Source: Tillandsia leiboldiana
Taxonomy: Eukaryota; Streptophyta; Magnoliopsida; Poales; Bromeliaceae
Length of the DNA stretch: 64,000 bases
Assembly: GCA_029204045.2 (NCBI GenBank)
Contig: CM055066.1
Location: 44,158,342 to 44,222,341 of the forward strand
Direction of reading: 5' to 3'
Positions 45,328 to 56,654 of the stretch are shown one piece after another. The translations under genes were made by a program, and so were the position numbers. The notes beneath the pieces were generated by a model, which saw nothing but the letters and a program-made list of their open reading frames with translations, ran no database searches and was not told where the DNA came from. How positions within the stretch are numbered: the stretch's first letter is position 1; each line of letters opens with the position of its first letter.

Positions 45328-47934
45328 TGTAAGACCCGGCTTTTCCTTAACCCTTCTGGTCACCCTCTTCTTGTAATGCCTGACCGGGGCCTCATTTTTT
45401 GGCATTTTTCCGGACAGACCGTCGGGGCCCGCAAATAATTTTAGGCGGTAGAGCTCGCGGAACGGAGCGCGTGGGCGCGATCGGTTTATTTTTCCGACTC
45501 CCGGTCTGACCAGAATTAATTCTCGAAGTTGGGTCCCCCTTAGACGCCCTCGGGATCCGTGTTGGCAGCCGCACACCTTTTAAGGTAAACCCTAATTCTC
45601 TTAGTATATATATGTAGCCGTGAGGGAAAGAGGATTAGGGTTCCTCTTATTTTTCTTTTGGTGGCCGCCTCTTTTCTTTTTCTTCCTCCCTCGTAGCCGC
45701 CGGCAAAGAGAAACCAAGCACACCGCAAGGGTGGACCGGTGGAGGCAAGCGGACGATCCCTCTCTTCCTCCTCTTTCGCACATCAAGGTGAGTCGGACGC
45801 GTTTCGTTCGGGGGAATCTCCCTCTTTCTTTCTTTTGTTGGTCACGAGGAGGGAGGAGGCCCGGCGCCGTCGCGCACCGCGGGCCGCGCGCCCGCGCGGC
45901 GCTCGGCCGCGCGGGGCCGCCCGCAGGAGGGGGCGCCCGCGCGGGCTGGTGCCGCGCGGGGCAGCCCCGCACCGCGGGCCGCGCACCCGCGCGGCGCTCG
46001 GCCGCGCGGGGGCCGCCCGCAGGAGGGGGCGCCGCGCGGGCTGGTGCCGCGCGGGGCCGCCCCGCACGCGGGCCGCGCGCCCGGCGCGGGCTCGGCCGCG
46101 CGGTGCCGCCGCAGGAGGGGGGCGCCCGCGCGGGCTGGTGCCGCGCGGGGCCGCCCCCGCACCGCGGGGCCGCGCGCCCCGCGCGGCGCTCGGCCGCGCG
46201 GGGCCGGCCCGCAGGAGGGGCGACCCGCGCGGGCTGGTGCCGCGCGGGGCCGCCCCGCACCGCGGGCAGCGCGCCCGCGCTGCACGTCTGCGCGCGGGGC
46301 CGCCCGCAGGAGGGGCGGCCCGCGCGGGCTGGTGCCGCGCGGGGTCGCCCCGCACCGCCGGGCAGCCGCCCAACGCGGCGGCTCCGGCCCGCGCCGGGGC
46401 CGCCGCAGGAGGGGCGCCGCGCGGGTGGCTGTTGCCTCGCGTGGTCGCCCCGCAACCCGTGCAGCCGCGCCCGCGCGTGCCGCTCGGGACCTCGCGTGGG
46501 CCGCCCGCAGGAGGGGCGCCCGCGCGGGCTGGTGCCGCGCCGGGTTCGCCCCGCCCCGCGGGCCGCGTCGCCCGCGCGGCGCTCGGCCCGCGCGGGCCGC
46601 CGCATGAGGGGCGCCGCGCGGGCTGGTGCCGCGCGGGGCCTGCGCCCTGGCATGGTGTTCGTCGCACGGCCCGGTGCCGTGCGAAGAACTCCGCCGCACG
46701 CTGTAGGGAGTCCGTTGTAAGTTTCGGACTTCTAAGTCTCGATTTGCCTATGTTCCTTCATGAGTGCGGGGCGCTGTTGGCGACTGGAGCACAGACGCGA
46801 CTGGACGAACGCAGGGACGACGCACACAAGGTGGGTACGTTCCCGGGGGTTTCGGGCATGGGGGTTTAACTGTTAGAAATAGCATGTTGGGGCAAGGTGG
46901 AATGTCAGTCTCCTTCTGTTTATGCACTAACCCTGTTATGTTATGTTATGATACTCAATGTCAATCTGGGGCTCAAATTTGCTACACGCACACCGCGGTT
47001 TGGCCACCGCAAGGGTGTGCTTTTCCGGAAAGTGGTACGTTGACCCGTGTAACCCCACGCGGAGGTGGCGTTAGGAATGGGGCCACCCCATGGGTGGGGG
47101 GTGTGAGCGGTGACGTCGAGGCAGGTGCTCGGCGGCCGAGGCAGGTGCTCGGCGGTGGGCATCGGGGAAGGTGCCCGATGTTGCTTTGTGAGGCAGGTGC
47201 TCGGCGGTGGGCATCGGGGAAGGTGCCCGATGTCGTAATGATACAGGGTGTGGTTAGGTGGAAGGTGCATGGGAGGGATAGTTGCTCCGGTGTTTGTTGG
47301 TTTGCCTTATCTTTGTTTACTACGCTTATCATGCTATTTCTAGTCACTGACTTCCCACTTCGTGACAGGTTCGTCCAGGGGCGAGTGCTAGGGCGCCGTG
47401 AGGACGTTAGGGTGCTGATCTGATTTATGGGTGACTGCAGATACAGTGACTCTTCTTTCCCTTTTCTTTTATTATTCATGGTGGCTAGTTGTGGATTGCG
47501 ACACCCCCGTGGGGTCGAAGTGGATGTTGCCCTTTCTTTCCTTTCTTTTGAATAATGAATGAATACTACGTTCTCTCTTACTTGGCCGTTTTGAACGATG
47601 AAAAACAAAGAAACCGTTTGCGAAAAAATTTTAAACGGGGTGTCGTGTGGGCACAAGCTTTATAAACCTTGTGGGATTATGTGTTTACGAACTGTTTCAC
47701 AACATGGGGCATCGTTTGGATGCGCTTTCAAAACCTGTGATTTTTATCCTTTCCAAACATAGCGCCTCTAATGCTCTAAGTGAATGCTAGAATGTCACCG
47801 TGATTGTTTGGGGGTATGTGTTACGAGACCCCAACTGATGTGGTTAGAGATATATATGTAACTATACGTGGCAAAGAAAATAATCCTTTGAGCACTTTGT
47901 AGTTTGAGACGCCGTGCATATACAAAGGGGCCTT
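45328..47934 (+). repeat. 3' LTR of G2, truncated by the assembly gap
   Basis: Collinear with 37529-40250. It is near-identical at the start but shows increasing one-base indels, first in the GC-rich array (45890-46640) and then strongly after 47620. It breaks off 140-odd bases before the expected end. Confidence 0.92.
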
Positions 47935-48034
47935 NNNNNNNNNNNNNNNNNNNNNNNNNNNNNNNNNNNNNNNNNNNNNNNNNNNNNNNNNNNNNNNNNN
48001 NNNNNNNNNNNNNNNNNNNNNNNNNNNNNNNNNN
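47935..48034. other. Assembly gap, 100 N
   Basis: Exactly 100 N, the usual placeholder for a gap of unknown length. Elements on either side do not match (G2 LTR left, a different LTR right), so the missing sequence is probably many kilobases. Confidence 0.98.
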
Positions 48035-49338
48035 ATTTTAGCATTATGATTGCTATTTAGCTATACCTGCTCTTACTACTTGCTTGCTTGTCAGCACAAA
48101 ATCCTTACATATGCATAAACCTGGATCCCACAGATGAGCTTTTATGCTGTCTTGATTTCTAGCAGTAGTTATACACATGCTTATATTCTAGCAGTTGCTT
48201 TTTTATCATATTGAGATATATCTGTGCTTTCTCAGCAGTAGATATGCATTTCCTGACACTGCCATGCTTTGATTGGTCACTAGCATAGTTCTATACCTTC
48301 CTCTATTCTTCACTGCATATTTAGAATAGGATATACTACTTCAGTATGTGCATGTTAGATTTGTATCCCGGTGGGAGTTCCCTCGGCTTCTTGTCGTCTA
48401 TGTGGTCAGTGGACCATGGTTTGAGCATCAGCATTATGATCGCCGTGTCGACCAGCTTTCAGTCGCGCACACCGCGGATTAGCTACCCGCAGTGGTGTTC
48501 TTCCCCGGTAAGAGTATGATTGACCCGTGAGCCCAGGGGTTAGGATAGCTTGCGGGTGTCCAAAAGTGGCTTTAGGCCTGAGGCCCCATGACCAAAAGTG
48601 ATTAGCCTGAGGTCTTATGCTCCATGGCAGTTTAGCCTGAGGCCCTTGTGGCCAAAAGTGGCATTTCATTGGGTATATCGTGGTACTACCTTGATGCACC
48701 TTCTTGATATTCCTGCTTGTTTGATTACCTGCATTTCATATCTGTTATAGATTTATCATGCATAGTATGATTGTGTTATATATGCATACTCTGTTCTATT
48801 GATCCATATTTGAACTTATTTGGCTTAGACTGTATATCTGCATTGATCTTCAGTATATCCTACTTCTGTTTCCGCTTATTATTGTATCCAGTAGGTACGG
48901 CTTGCTATTTCCCGCCCGTCGTGCCCACTGGGATACACTCCGGTGTGTCTCACACCCTCGGTGACTGTTTTTCAGGTCTTCGGGTGCGGGGACCTTTGGA
49001 CGTTCTGTGTGAGGACGCGGGTAGATTTATCCCTGGTAGGATGTACCCCTTTTGATTTAGTAAAACATTGCAACTGTATTTCCATTTTGAGAACTGGATG
49101 TATTAACGTATGAACCTTGTGGTTGTAATAGAGTAGAACTTATTTACTATAGCTATCTGGTATCTACTCTGATTGGATGTATCTGTTAGCCGAGCATATA
49201 TAGGGGGACTCTGTCCGTTGTACAGAGGCTTTCCTATATTGTGCGGTCTGTTCACGCTTCGGTGTATTCAAGTTTTAACTCTGATTTAAAAAAAAAAAAA
49301 AAAAATTTAGACCCACTTTTGAATCTCGGGGCGTGACA
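48035..49338 (+). repeat. 3' end of a different Gypsy LTR (GX)
   Basis: Ends CTCGGGGCGTGACA at 49338 after a 17-base A run, and has a stem-loop at 48469-48498 (ACACC/GGTGT, GCGG/CCGC). Short repeats of GCCTGAGGCC and CAAAAGTGGC lie at about 48555-48665. Its sequence is not alignable by eye to G2, so it is another family. The Sirevirus D gag resumes at 49339 (TTTCC may be the target duplication). Confidence 0.75.
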
Positions 49339-52300
49339 TTTCCAACTTAAAAAAATTTAAAGCAATTTTCTTCGGGAAGGAGCAAGTTGGATAAGCTTGG
49401 TCTGGTCAAACAAACCGTTTCGGCCTTGGATACAATCGAACTGGAGACAGCCCTAGTTCGGTTGGGACAGTTTTTGTGCCCCAGTCGGTATCTCCTCCTC
49501 CGACGACGGAATTCACTGCGTACACATGACACAACCTTACCACACCTTCTTCGGGATCGTCAAGTACAAAGGTATGTTTTCGTTGTGGTTTTGCAGGGCA
49601 CATAAGAAAATTGCAAGATTGGAGCCAAACGATCATTCAAGCACCTCTTGCAACAGCTACCAACAACACATTCATTCCCCGGAAATCAAAGGAGATTTTT
49701 CCAAAGAAAAGAATGTTGGTAGTTCACCCCACCAGACGACGACGTCAAGAAAAAGCGATGAATCAATCAAGACGCTTTCACCAAGGAGAATAACTTCACG
49801 AACATTGCCAACGCAGTCCAAAAAGGTTTGGGTGCGCAAGGTGAAATCTTCCCTTGTCTTGTTGTTCATAACTTCTTTGCATGCTTATGACACTCGTCGT
49901 GGTATCTGGATAGTGGATGTTCCCGTCACATGATCGGTGACAAAACAGCTTTCAAACTTAGAGAAAATCTCCGCAGGATATGTTGTTTTCGGAGACGGTC
50001 GTTCTTCTAAAATTATTGGAAAAGGAACAATCGCTATTCCGAAGGCCCGTTTTGAACAATGTCCTATTTGTTGATGGCCTTATGACTAACCTCATTAGCA
50101 TAAGTCAACTTTGTGACAGTGGTTTTTCATTAATTTTCTTCTACAGAATGTGTTGTAACTGATAAGGCCATGTATTCTTTTTAAAAGGGGTTAGATCTGA
50201 AAACAATTGCTATTTGTTTCGAACAAAATTTCTGAAAAGTGTAACCTATTTCTTTAGATATTGAAACTCTTTGGCATGAAAGACTAGGTCACATAAACTT
50301 TAAGAACTAGCAAGGATTTCTAATAAAGACGTGGTTAAGGGGGTTCCTAAACTTTCATTTAAAGATAACATTGTGCGTGGAGGTTGTCAAAAGGGAAAAC
50401 AATCAAGGGCTGCACACAAAACTTGAACCACGTTGGCACCAAACGGCCTTTAGAATTACTGCATATGGATTTAATGGGGCCGACTCGTCAACCATCTTTG
50501 GGAGGTAAATGATACATTTTCTTTGGTTTGATGATTTCTCTAGATATTCATGGGTAACATTTTTAAAAGAGAAAGCGGATACTTTCGACTCTTTCATGAG
50601 GTTTGTCATCGTATTATGATTGAAAGAAATGAAAAGATCGTTCGTGTTCGAAGTGATAGAGGTGGAGAATTCATCAATTCTAAATTCATTGATTTTTGCA
50701 CTTCCAGCGGCATAAACCATGATTCTCAGCACCCTATACACCTCAGCAGAATGGTGTAGTCGAGCGCAAAAAGGGTTGTACAAGAGATGGCTCGTGTTAT
50801 GCTTCATAGCCGAATTTACCGTTATATTTTTGGGTTGAAGCTGTGAACACCGCTGTCTATGTAATTAATCGAGTGTATTTGCGTCCGGGAACATTAAATA
50901 CACCATATAAGCTGTGGTTTTGTAGAAAACCGGATATCAAATACTTTCGATCTTTGGGAGTCATTGTTACATTTTACGTGACCTCGAGAATCTTGAAAAA
51001 TTCGACTCTCGAAGTGACGAAGGGATTTTTCATGGGTTATTCTACAAATAGCAGAGCATATCGGGTATTTAACTTGGAATCTAAAACGATGGAGAATCTA
51101 TAAATGTTAAAGTAGATGAAGCTTTTCACTTTGCATCTAATAATCTACCCCTGATATGTCTCTAGATGATGATACTCCTGTAAATGCATCTTCTCGTAAT
51201 AACCTTTCGATAAAGTTGATGCATCTAATGGTTCTTCTAGTTTATCTGATATGCAGGAATCATCACACGCACCTCCGAGTAGTTCGTTACCTCAAACGCT
51301 ACGCATCTCCAAGGATCATCCGAATCGAACATTATTGGAGACCCACAAGAAGTCAGGACTCGAGACAGTTGGTTTGTGGAGTCGCATGTTACGTCTCCAT
51401 GGTAGAACCAAAGAAATAGATGAAGCTCTTCAGGATGACTACTGGATTGAAGCAATGCAGGAAGAGCTCCATCAGTTCGAACGAAACAAAGTCTGGGAAT
51501 TAACTAAGCCTCTGAAGCAACACAACGTGATTGATACTAAATGGATTTTCAAGAACAAGAAAACGAGGGGATGGTACCATCGTCAGGAACAAGCACGCCT
51601 AGTTGCTCAGGGCTATTCACAAATAGAAGGATAGACTTTGATGAGACGTTCGCCCCGGTAGCTAGACTCGAGTCGATTCGTATTTTGTTCGCGATTGCTT
51701 GTCATTTTAAAATCAAACTCTTTCAAATGGACGTTAAGCGCGTTTTTAAATGGTTTTTGAACGAAGAAGTTTATGTGGCTCAACCGAAAGGTTTTGTAGA
51801 CTATAACAACCTAACCATGTTTTTTCGTTTGAAAAGGCTCTTTATGGTCTAAAACAAGCACCGCGAGCGTGGTACGAAAGGTTAACAAAGCACCTATTGA
51901 AAGGGCTATACTCGAGGGGGAGCAGACCGGACTCTCTTTGTGAAGCATTATCAATATTTTATAGTAGCACAAATCTATGTCGATGACATTGTATTTGGTG
52001 CAACTAGAGACAATGATGCTTCTAATTCGCTGAAACCATGGAAAGCGAATTTGAGATGTCTATGATGGGCGAACTGACATATTTTCTTGGATTGCAAGTG
52101 AAATAAAATGATGAAGGCATCCATTTGTGCCAATCCAAGTATGCAAGGGAGTTGGTGAAGAATTCAATTAGAGAACTCTAAGACTTTCTGACTCCGATGG
52201 GAACTAGCAATAAGGGATTAGGAAGTGAATCTCTTAGTGAAAGTGTAGACGAGAAGCTTTATCGCAGCATGATTGGAAGTATACTCTATCTCACGGCTAG

Positions 52301-52905
52301 TCGCCCGGATATATCCTTTAGTGTTGGGATCTGCGCGAGATACAGTCAGCACCAAGAGGTTCACCTGAAAGCGGTGAAAAGGATCATCCGGTACGTCAAA
52401 GGAACACTGAACTTCGGATTTGGTATCCTATGGGAACAACGCTTGATATTATAGGATATTCAGATGCCGATTGGGCAGGATCTGTGGATGATCGGAAGAG
52501 TACGAGTGGTGCATGTTTTTATCTTGGCCACTGCCTTGTTGCATGGCATATAAAAAAGCAAAACTGCATTGCACTCTCGACTGCCGAAGCAGAATATATC
52601 TCGCGGGTAGTTGTTCAACTCAACTCATTTGGATGAAAGCGTGTTGAGCGACTTCCGAATTTCAGCACCTTCGGTAACATTCTTTGTGACAACACAAGTG
52701 CTATAAATATTTCTAAAATCCTGTGTTGCACTCGAGAACAAAACACATTGAACTTAGATATCATTTTCTAAGGGAGCTAGTTGAATCAAATATTCTTCAA
52801 ATTTTCTATATTTCAATTGAGGATCAATTAGCTGACATTTTAACAAAACCTTTGGATCAAAAACGTTTATTCATTTACGTAAAGCAATTGGAATGCTTTC
52901 CTTGA
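49339..52905 (+). pseudogene. gag-pol: Sirevirus D gag end, protease, integrase, RT and RNase H
   Basis: Collinear with B (11,440-11,960 plus 13,254-13,931 plus 29,759-32,150) and without the solo LTR or G1, so it shows the original target sites. Knuckle 2, the protease region, pre-integrase, integrase (RSDRGGEF, about 50658), RT YVDD (about 51975-51986) and RNase H (DADWAGSVDDRKSTSG, ALSTAEAEYIS) are all recognisable. The frame breaks roughly every 50-150 bases, almost always by loss of one base. The C-terminus (LTKPLDQKRLFIYVKQLECFP) is retained, unlike in B. Confidence 0.92.
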
Positions 52906-54365
52906 AATAACACTTTTTGAAATCATTGCTTAGGTTAGGTTTTGTTTTGTGTTTTTGTTCCTTGTCTATGTTTGTACATAGAACATTAATTGAGCATATG
53001 TAATTGACTTTACTTGCATCCTTTCATATATTTAGAAATTTATTATGCTTTGGATATCATAATAATTCATTTGATGCAGTGATCATTTATGTCAATTAAG
53101 TTATCTTTAATTGATCAAAGTCAATTCTCTCTCATATAATCTCTTGGTATAGTTTTTATCATATTTGAAAATTGAGTTAAGTATGAAACTCGAGATCATT
53201 TTTGGTTGAATACCTTATATCTTAAATAATTGATAACCAATTGAGGGGTTTGTTAGAATATTTATGCTCATAAGATGTGGAAAGAGTTGCATCCCAATGA
53301 GGAGTGTGAAAACTACCACCACATGGAGGAAAGAGCTACCACCTCGGTCGTCCGAGTACTGTGTGCAGCTACCACATGTATGCCAAGCATGGTTTTTCAA
53401 GTTGATTAGATAAAATGCTTTTTGGAATACTTGGCCCTGTCAAATTCCAAGGTTGGTATAAGGTGGGAATTTTATTGAAAGATGCTCGAAGAGCCACTCC
53501 TTACAACAAATTGATTAGATACATTATCTAACATATTTGGGATTTCAAACATCTATTGATCTTGGTACTTCATTTTCCTCTCAAGATTAATGATTTGATA
53601 AACGCATTACTCATAAGATCATGATAGATGTCATTGAACTTGTTCAACTTTAAAGGTTTTAATTTTCATAAATTTTCATTTCATTAGTTGGATATTATTG
53701 AGATTTTGCATAATCTATTTCTTTTAATGTGAAATGATGATTCTGTTTAAAGTTGACATGCAAAAGTGCTTACATACTTTTTTGGATTTTCTGGAATTTT
53801 CCTAAATTTTTCTGAAGAAAAAGTTTGGAGCCGATCCGGACCGGATCATCCGTTTCGGATCCCGAACGCAGGAATTTCCTGCGTGTAGCCGTTCCGGACT
53901 GCATTCATAGGGCGTTCTGGACCGCGGCTAGGGTTTATATGAAACAAAAGGGTTTTTGATTTTATTTCACCACAAGCTTTTGTTTCCAAGTCTCCAGAGT
54001 TTCTCTCTCTAGAAATCATTTATTTTGGATTTCGAACCAGAGTTCTTCGAACCAGAGTTCTTCGAATCAAAGTGAGTTTTCTTGATCAAACATCGGTTTT
54101 TCACTGTTTTTATCTTTTTGCTCAAAAACGTGAAGGAAATCATGTATCTTCTTCGTTAGAGATTGGTTTTTGGTCAATTTTCTTTTGAAATAAGAACTCT
54201 GAGTAGATTAGTTTTGATTATATGCTAGGTATTCTCTTGATTAACGGATTTTTAGGCTTCGATTTCTGAAAATTCGGTTTTAGGGCATATAATAGGAATT
54301 TTTGAAAATCATGGGATTGATCTATTCTTAAAATTCTTTTTGCAAAACTAATTTGATTCCTAGTC
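52906..54365 (+). other. Sirevirus D 3' non-coding region
   Basis: Copy of 32152-33625 of element B, including the palindrome/TATA-like module at about 53829-53942 and a GTGAGT donor-like site near 54071. No gene seen. It is cut by G3 before the accessory ORF position. Confidence 0.85.
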
Positions 54366-56654
54366 TGTAGAGTCCTGGCGTTCCAATGCTTTTGAATACC
54401 CTCATTTTGTGACGGAGTTGTTAGGGAAGCTTTTCACTGTGTTTTCTGCAATGGACCGGCCTGGACCGCGGGTATTTTTTGCGTCTGAGCTCAGAAAACA
54501 GAGAACGGCAAAGCGAACGGATTCGAATTCCGATTTACGGATCTCCCGGAATGGGGGGTCAAAGCATTTGCCTTTGAGTGGTGCACCAGAATCTGTGCTA
54601 AGTGGTCGGCACGCTTTTCGAGGTGATCGGACGGGATCCTTCTGTGATTGAACTTTTTATCTTATTTATGTCAGTGGGTTATTTTATTTTTTTTCGTAGC
54701 ACCTTGACCTTTCGGTTTTCCGTTTTGGGTCCTAATTGAATCCTTTCAGTTGTAACGGGGGGGTTGAAGTTCGAGAATTTCTGGGCTGAACGTCGGGGTT
54801 TGTGGATATTTTTAGGTGGTAGAGCTCGCAAAACGGTGAACGGTGGCGCGATCGGATTGAATACCGACCCGGGATCTCCCAGAAATAATTTTTGAAGTTT
54901 TCTATCAGCTTGGGTGCATCGGAATGCGTGCCGGCGATCGGCACGTTTTCCAAGGTGATCTGGACCCCTCGTTCAATTTTCAAATGGCTAGGTTGGTTGA
55001 CTGGGTTTAATTTTAATTTCTCTTCGTATTGTTTAAGGCCGACCGGGGTGTGCGGGGAAAAAAACCCCAAAACCCTATTTCACATTTTTCTCTCTTTCCA
55101 AGAAGGTAGCGTAGGGGATCCAGGCGGAGAGACACGGAGAGGAAGGAGAACGGCTCCCTTCCGTGGTTTTGATCGAGCAAGGAGGCGAGGAGGGGACAAT
55201 TATTTTTCTTACTCCTTCTCCAACGAATCAGGTGAGTGGTTCATATTTTCGGGTTTTTCCGTTGGTGGGGTTTTCTTGTCGTTGTCGCGTGCGATGCGGG
55301 GTTGATAACGGGAAGCCGCCGCCGCTGTTGTCAAACGGGAGGCTGCCGTCGCCGTTATCGTGTTCTCGGGGTCGTCGCCGCAGTCGCCGTGGTCGCGGGG
55401 TCGCAACCGGAGCCGCGAAGGGCGAAAACGGGGACATACTATTCATCCCGTACGGCTGGCCCTCACGCGGTCCACCGGACCGGCGTCCAAACCGGCGCAC
55501 GTGTCCGCGGCCCGAAGGCGCGGACCCGGCGCACGGGGGCGTGCGCCAACCTGCCTCCGCACCGCGCGGTCCACCGGGCTGGCGTTGCACCGGCGCACGT
55601 GCATGCAGCCGAATGCGCGGACCCGGCGCACGGGCGCTGTGCGCCAGCCCGGCCCGCAAGCGCGATCCACGCATAGGCGTGCACCAGCGCTGCCGCCGCG
55701 ACCGGGGACGCGTGAGCCCGGTGCGTGCTCAACCCGTGCACCGGCCCGGCCCATTTCCTCCTGGTGCACGCTCTCGGGGTGAGCCGGTCTGCGCCGCCGC
55801 TCATCTGCGTCGTGGACCCGGTCCATGCCTAGACCCCGTGCACCCAGACTTCAGAAAAGAGTCCAGAAGCTCCGTTTGTGGCCCGTTTCGCCCCATTTTT
55901 AGTGTTTTTGACCACGACGATGTTTTTAACATTATTACTTACTGTAGCTTTTTCGGGCACAGGGTGGGAAGTGTTTTTAGTTGGAGTTCCGCACATCCTT
56001 CTCCTTCGCGTTTCAGGTGGGTACCCCTTAGAACCTCTTGTGCATGTTTCCATTAGTGTTATTTAAATCTTGTAAGGGGTGGCATGGACCTCCGGTTTAA
56101 TGAACGTCGCGGTGGGGAGACTGGACGGGCAGTTTCGCCTCTCCGAACAACAGTAGGGTTGTTTGGAGCATGCTAGCGATGAGGACGGTGATCGGTGTGA
56201 CCAGTCGGACGTCGAAGTTGGGTTCCTCTCCCAACAGTTCTTGAGTCCGGAAACGAGGGCAATTGGTAAGAGCAAAGGTTTGACACGTTGAAATGTTTGC
56301 TAACCCCCGTTTATGCTTATGTTTTTATTATCACTACGTTTATGGCGACTAAGGGTCGCTGTGCTCGACGATACATCATGTTCTGGGAGATGGCCGAGGC
56401 AGGTGCTCGGTCTGGTTTACCGAGGTTGGTGCTCGGTCTGGTTGGCCGAGGTTGGTGCTCGGTCGAGGCTCGAGATTGCTACACGCACACCGGCGGTTTG
56501 GCCACCGCGAGGGTGTGCTTTTCCAGAAAGTGGTACGTTGACCCGTGTACCCCACGTGATGGTGACGTAATGGGGACCCCCGTGGGTGGGGGTGTGAGCG
56601 GTGATGCCGAGGCGGGTGCTTGGCGGCCGAGGTAGGTGCTCGGCAGGGGTTTCC
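54366..56654 (+). mobile_element. Gypsy G3: partial LTR
   Basis: Starts TGTAGAGTCCTGG inside the Sirevirus D 3' region (TAGTC 54361-54365 is the likely target duplication). Two GAGCTCRSAAAAC-type modules at about 54488 and 54826 indicate a U3 duplication. It has CAG|GTGAGT (55232), a GC-rich island (55450-55830), a polypyrimidine-CAG (ends 56016), the stem-loop (56485-56518) and GGTGCTCGGYC repeats (about 56398-56460). It is cut at 56655 by G4; the internal part is outside the window. Confidence 0.78.
55450..55830 (+). repeat. GC-rich degenerate repeat island in G3 LTR
   Basis: Recurring GCGGACCCGGCGCACGGG, CGGTCCACCGG and CCGGCGCACGTG blocks at irregular spacing. Sequence units differ from those of G0, G2 and G4. 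Confidence 0.75.

Larger units (their letters stand above)
37529..47934 (+). mobile_element. Gypsy element G2 (chromovirus, Tekay/Del-like)
   Basis: 5' LTR 37529-40250, PBS TGGTATCAGAGC at 40259-40270, gag-pol 40476-45291, 3' LTR from 45328 into the assembly gap. The base run before it (GAGGG, 37524-37528) is the likely target duplication, but its partner is lost in the gap. Confidence 0.9.
36259..54365 (+). mobile_element. Sirevirus D internal region (tandem partner of B), interrupted
   Basis: Begins with a mutated PBS TGGTATCAAAGC (36261-36272), then gag to 37528. It is interrupted by Gypsy G2, an assembly gap and Gypsy GX, continues with gag-pol 49339-52905 and the 3' non-coding region to 54365, where Gypsy G3 starts. 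About 205 bp of gag (the equivalent of 11,232-11,440 in B) is absent between the two sides and may lie in the gap. Confidence 0.85.

Noticed and set aside
48035..49338. Right part of the G2 3' LTR
   Set aside because: Apart from the terminal GGGGCGTGACA and the stem-loop it does not match 37529-40250, so it belongs to another family.
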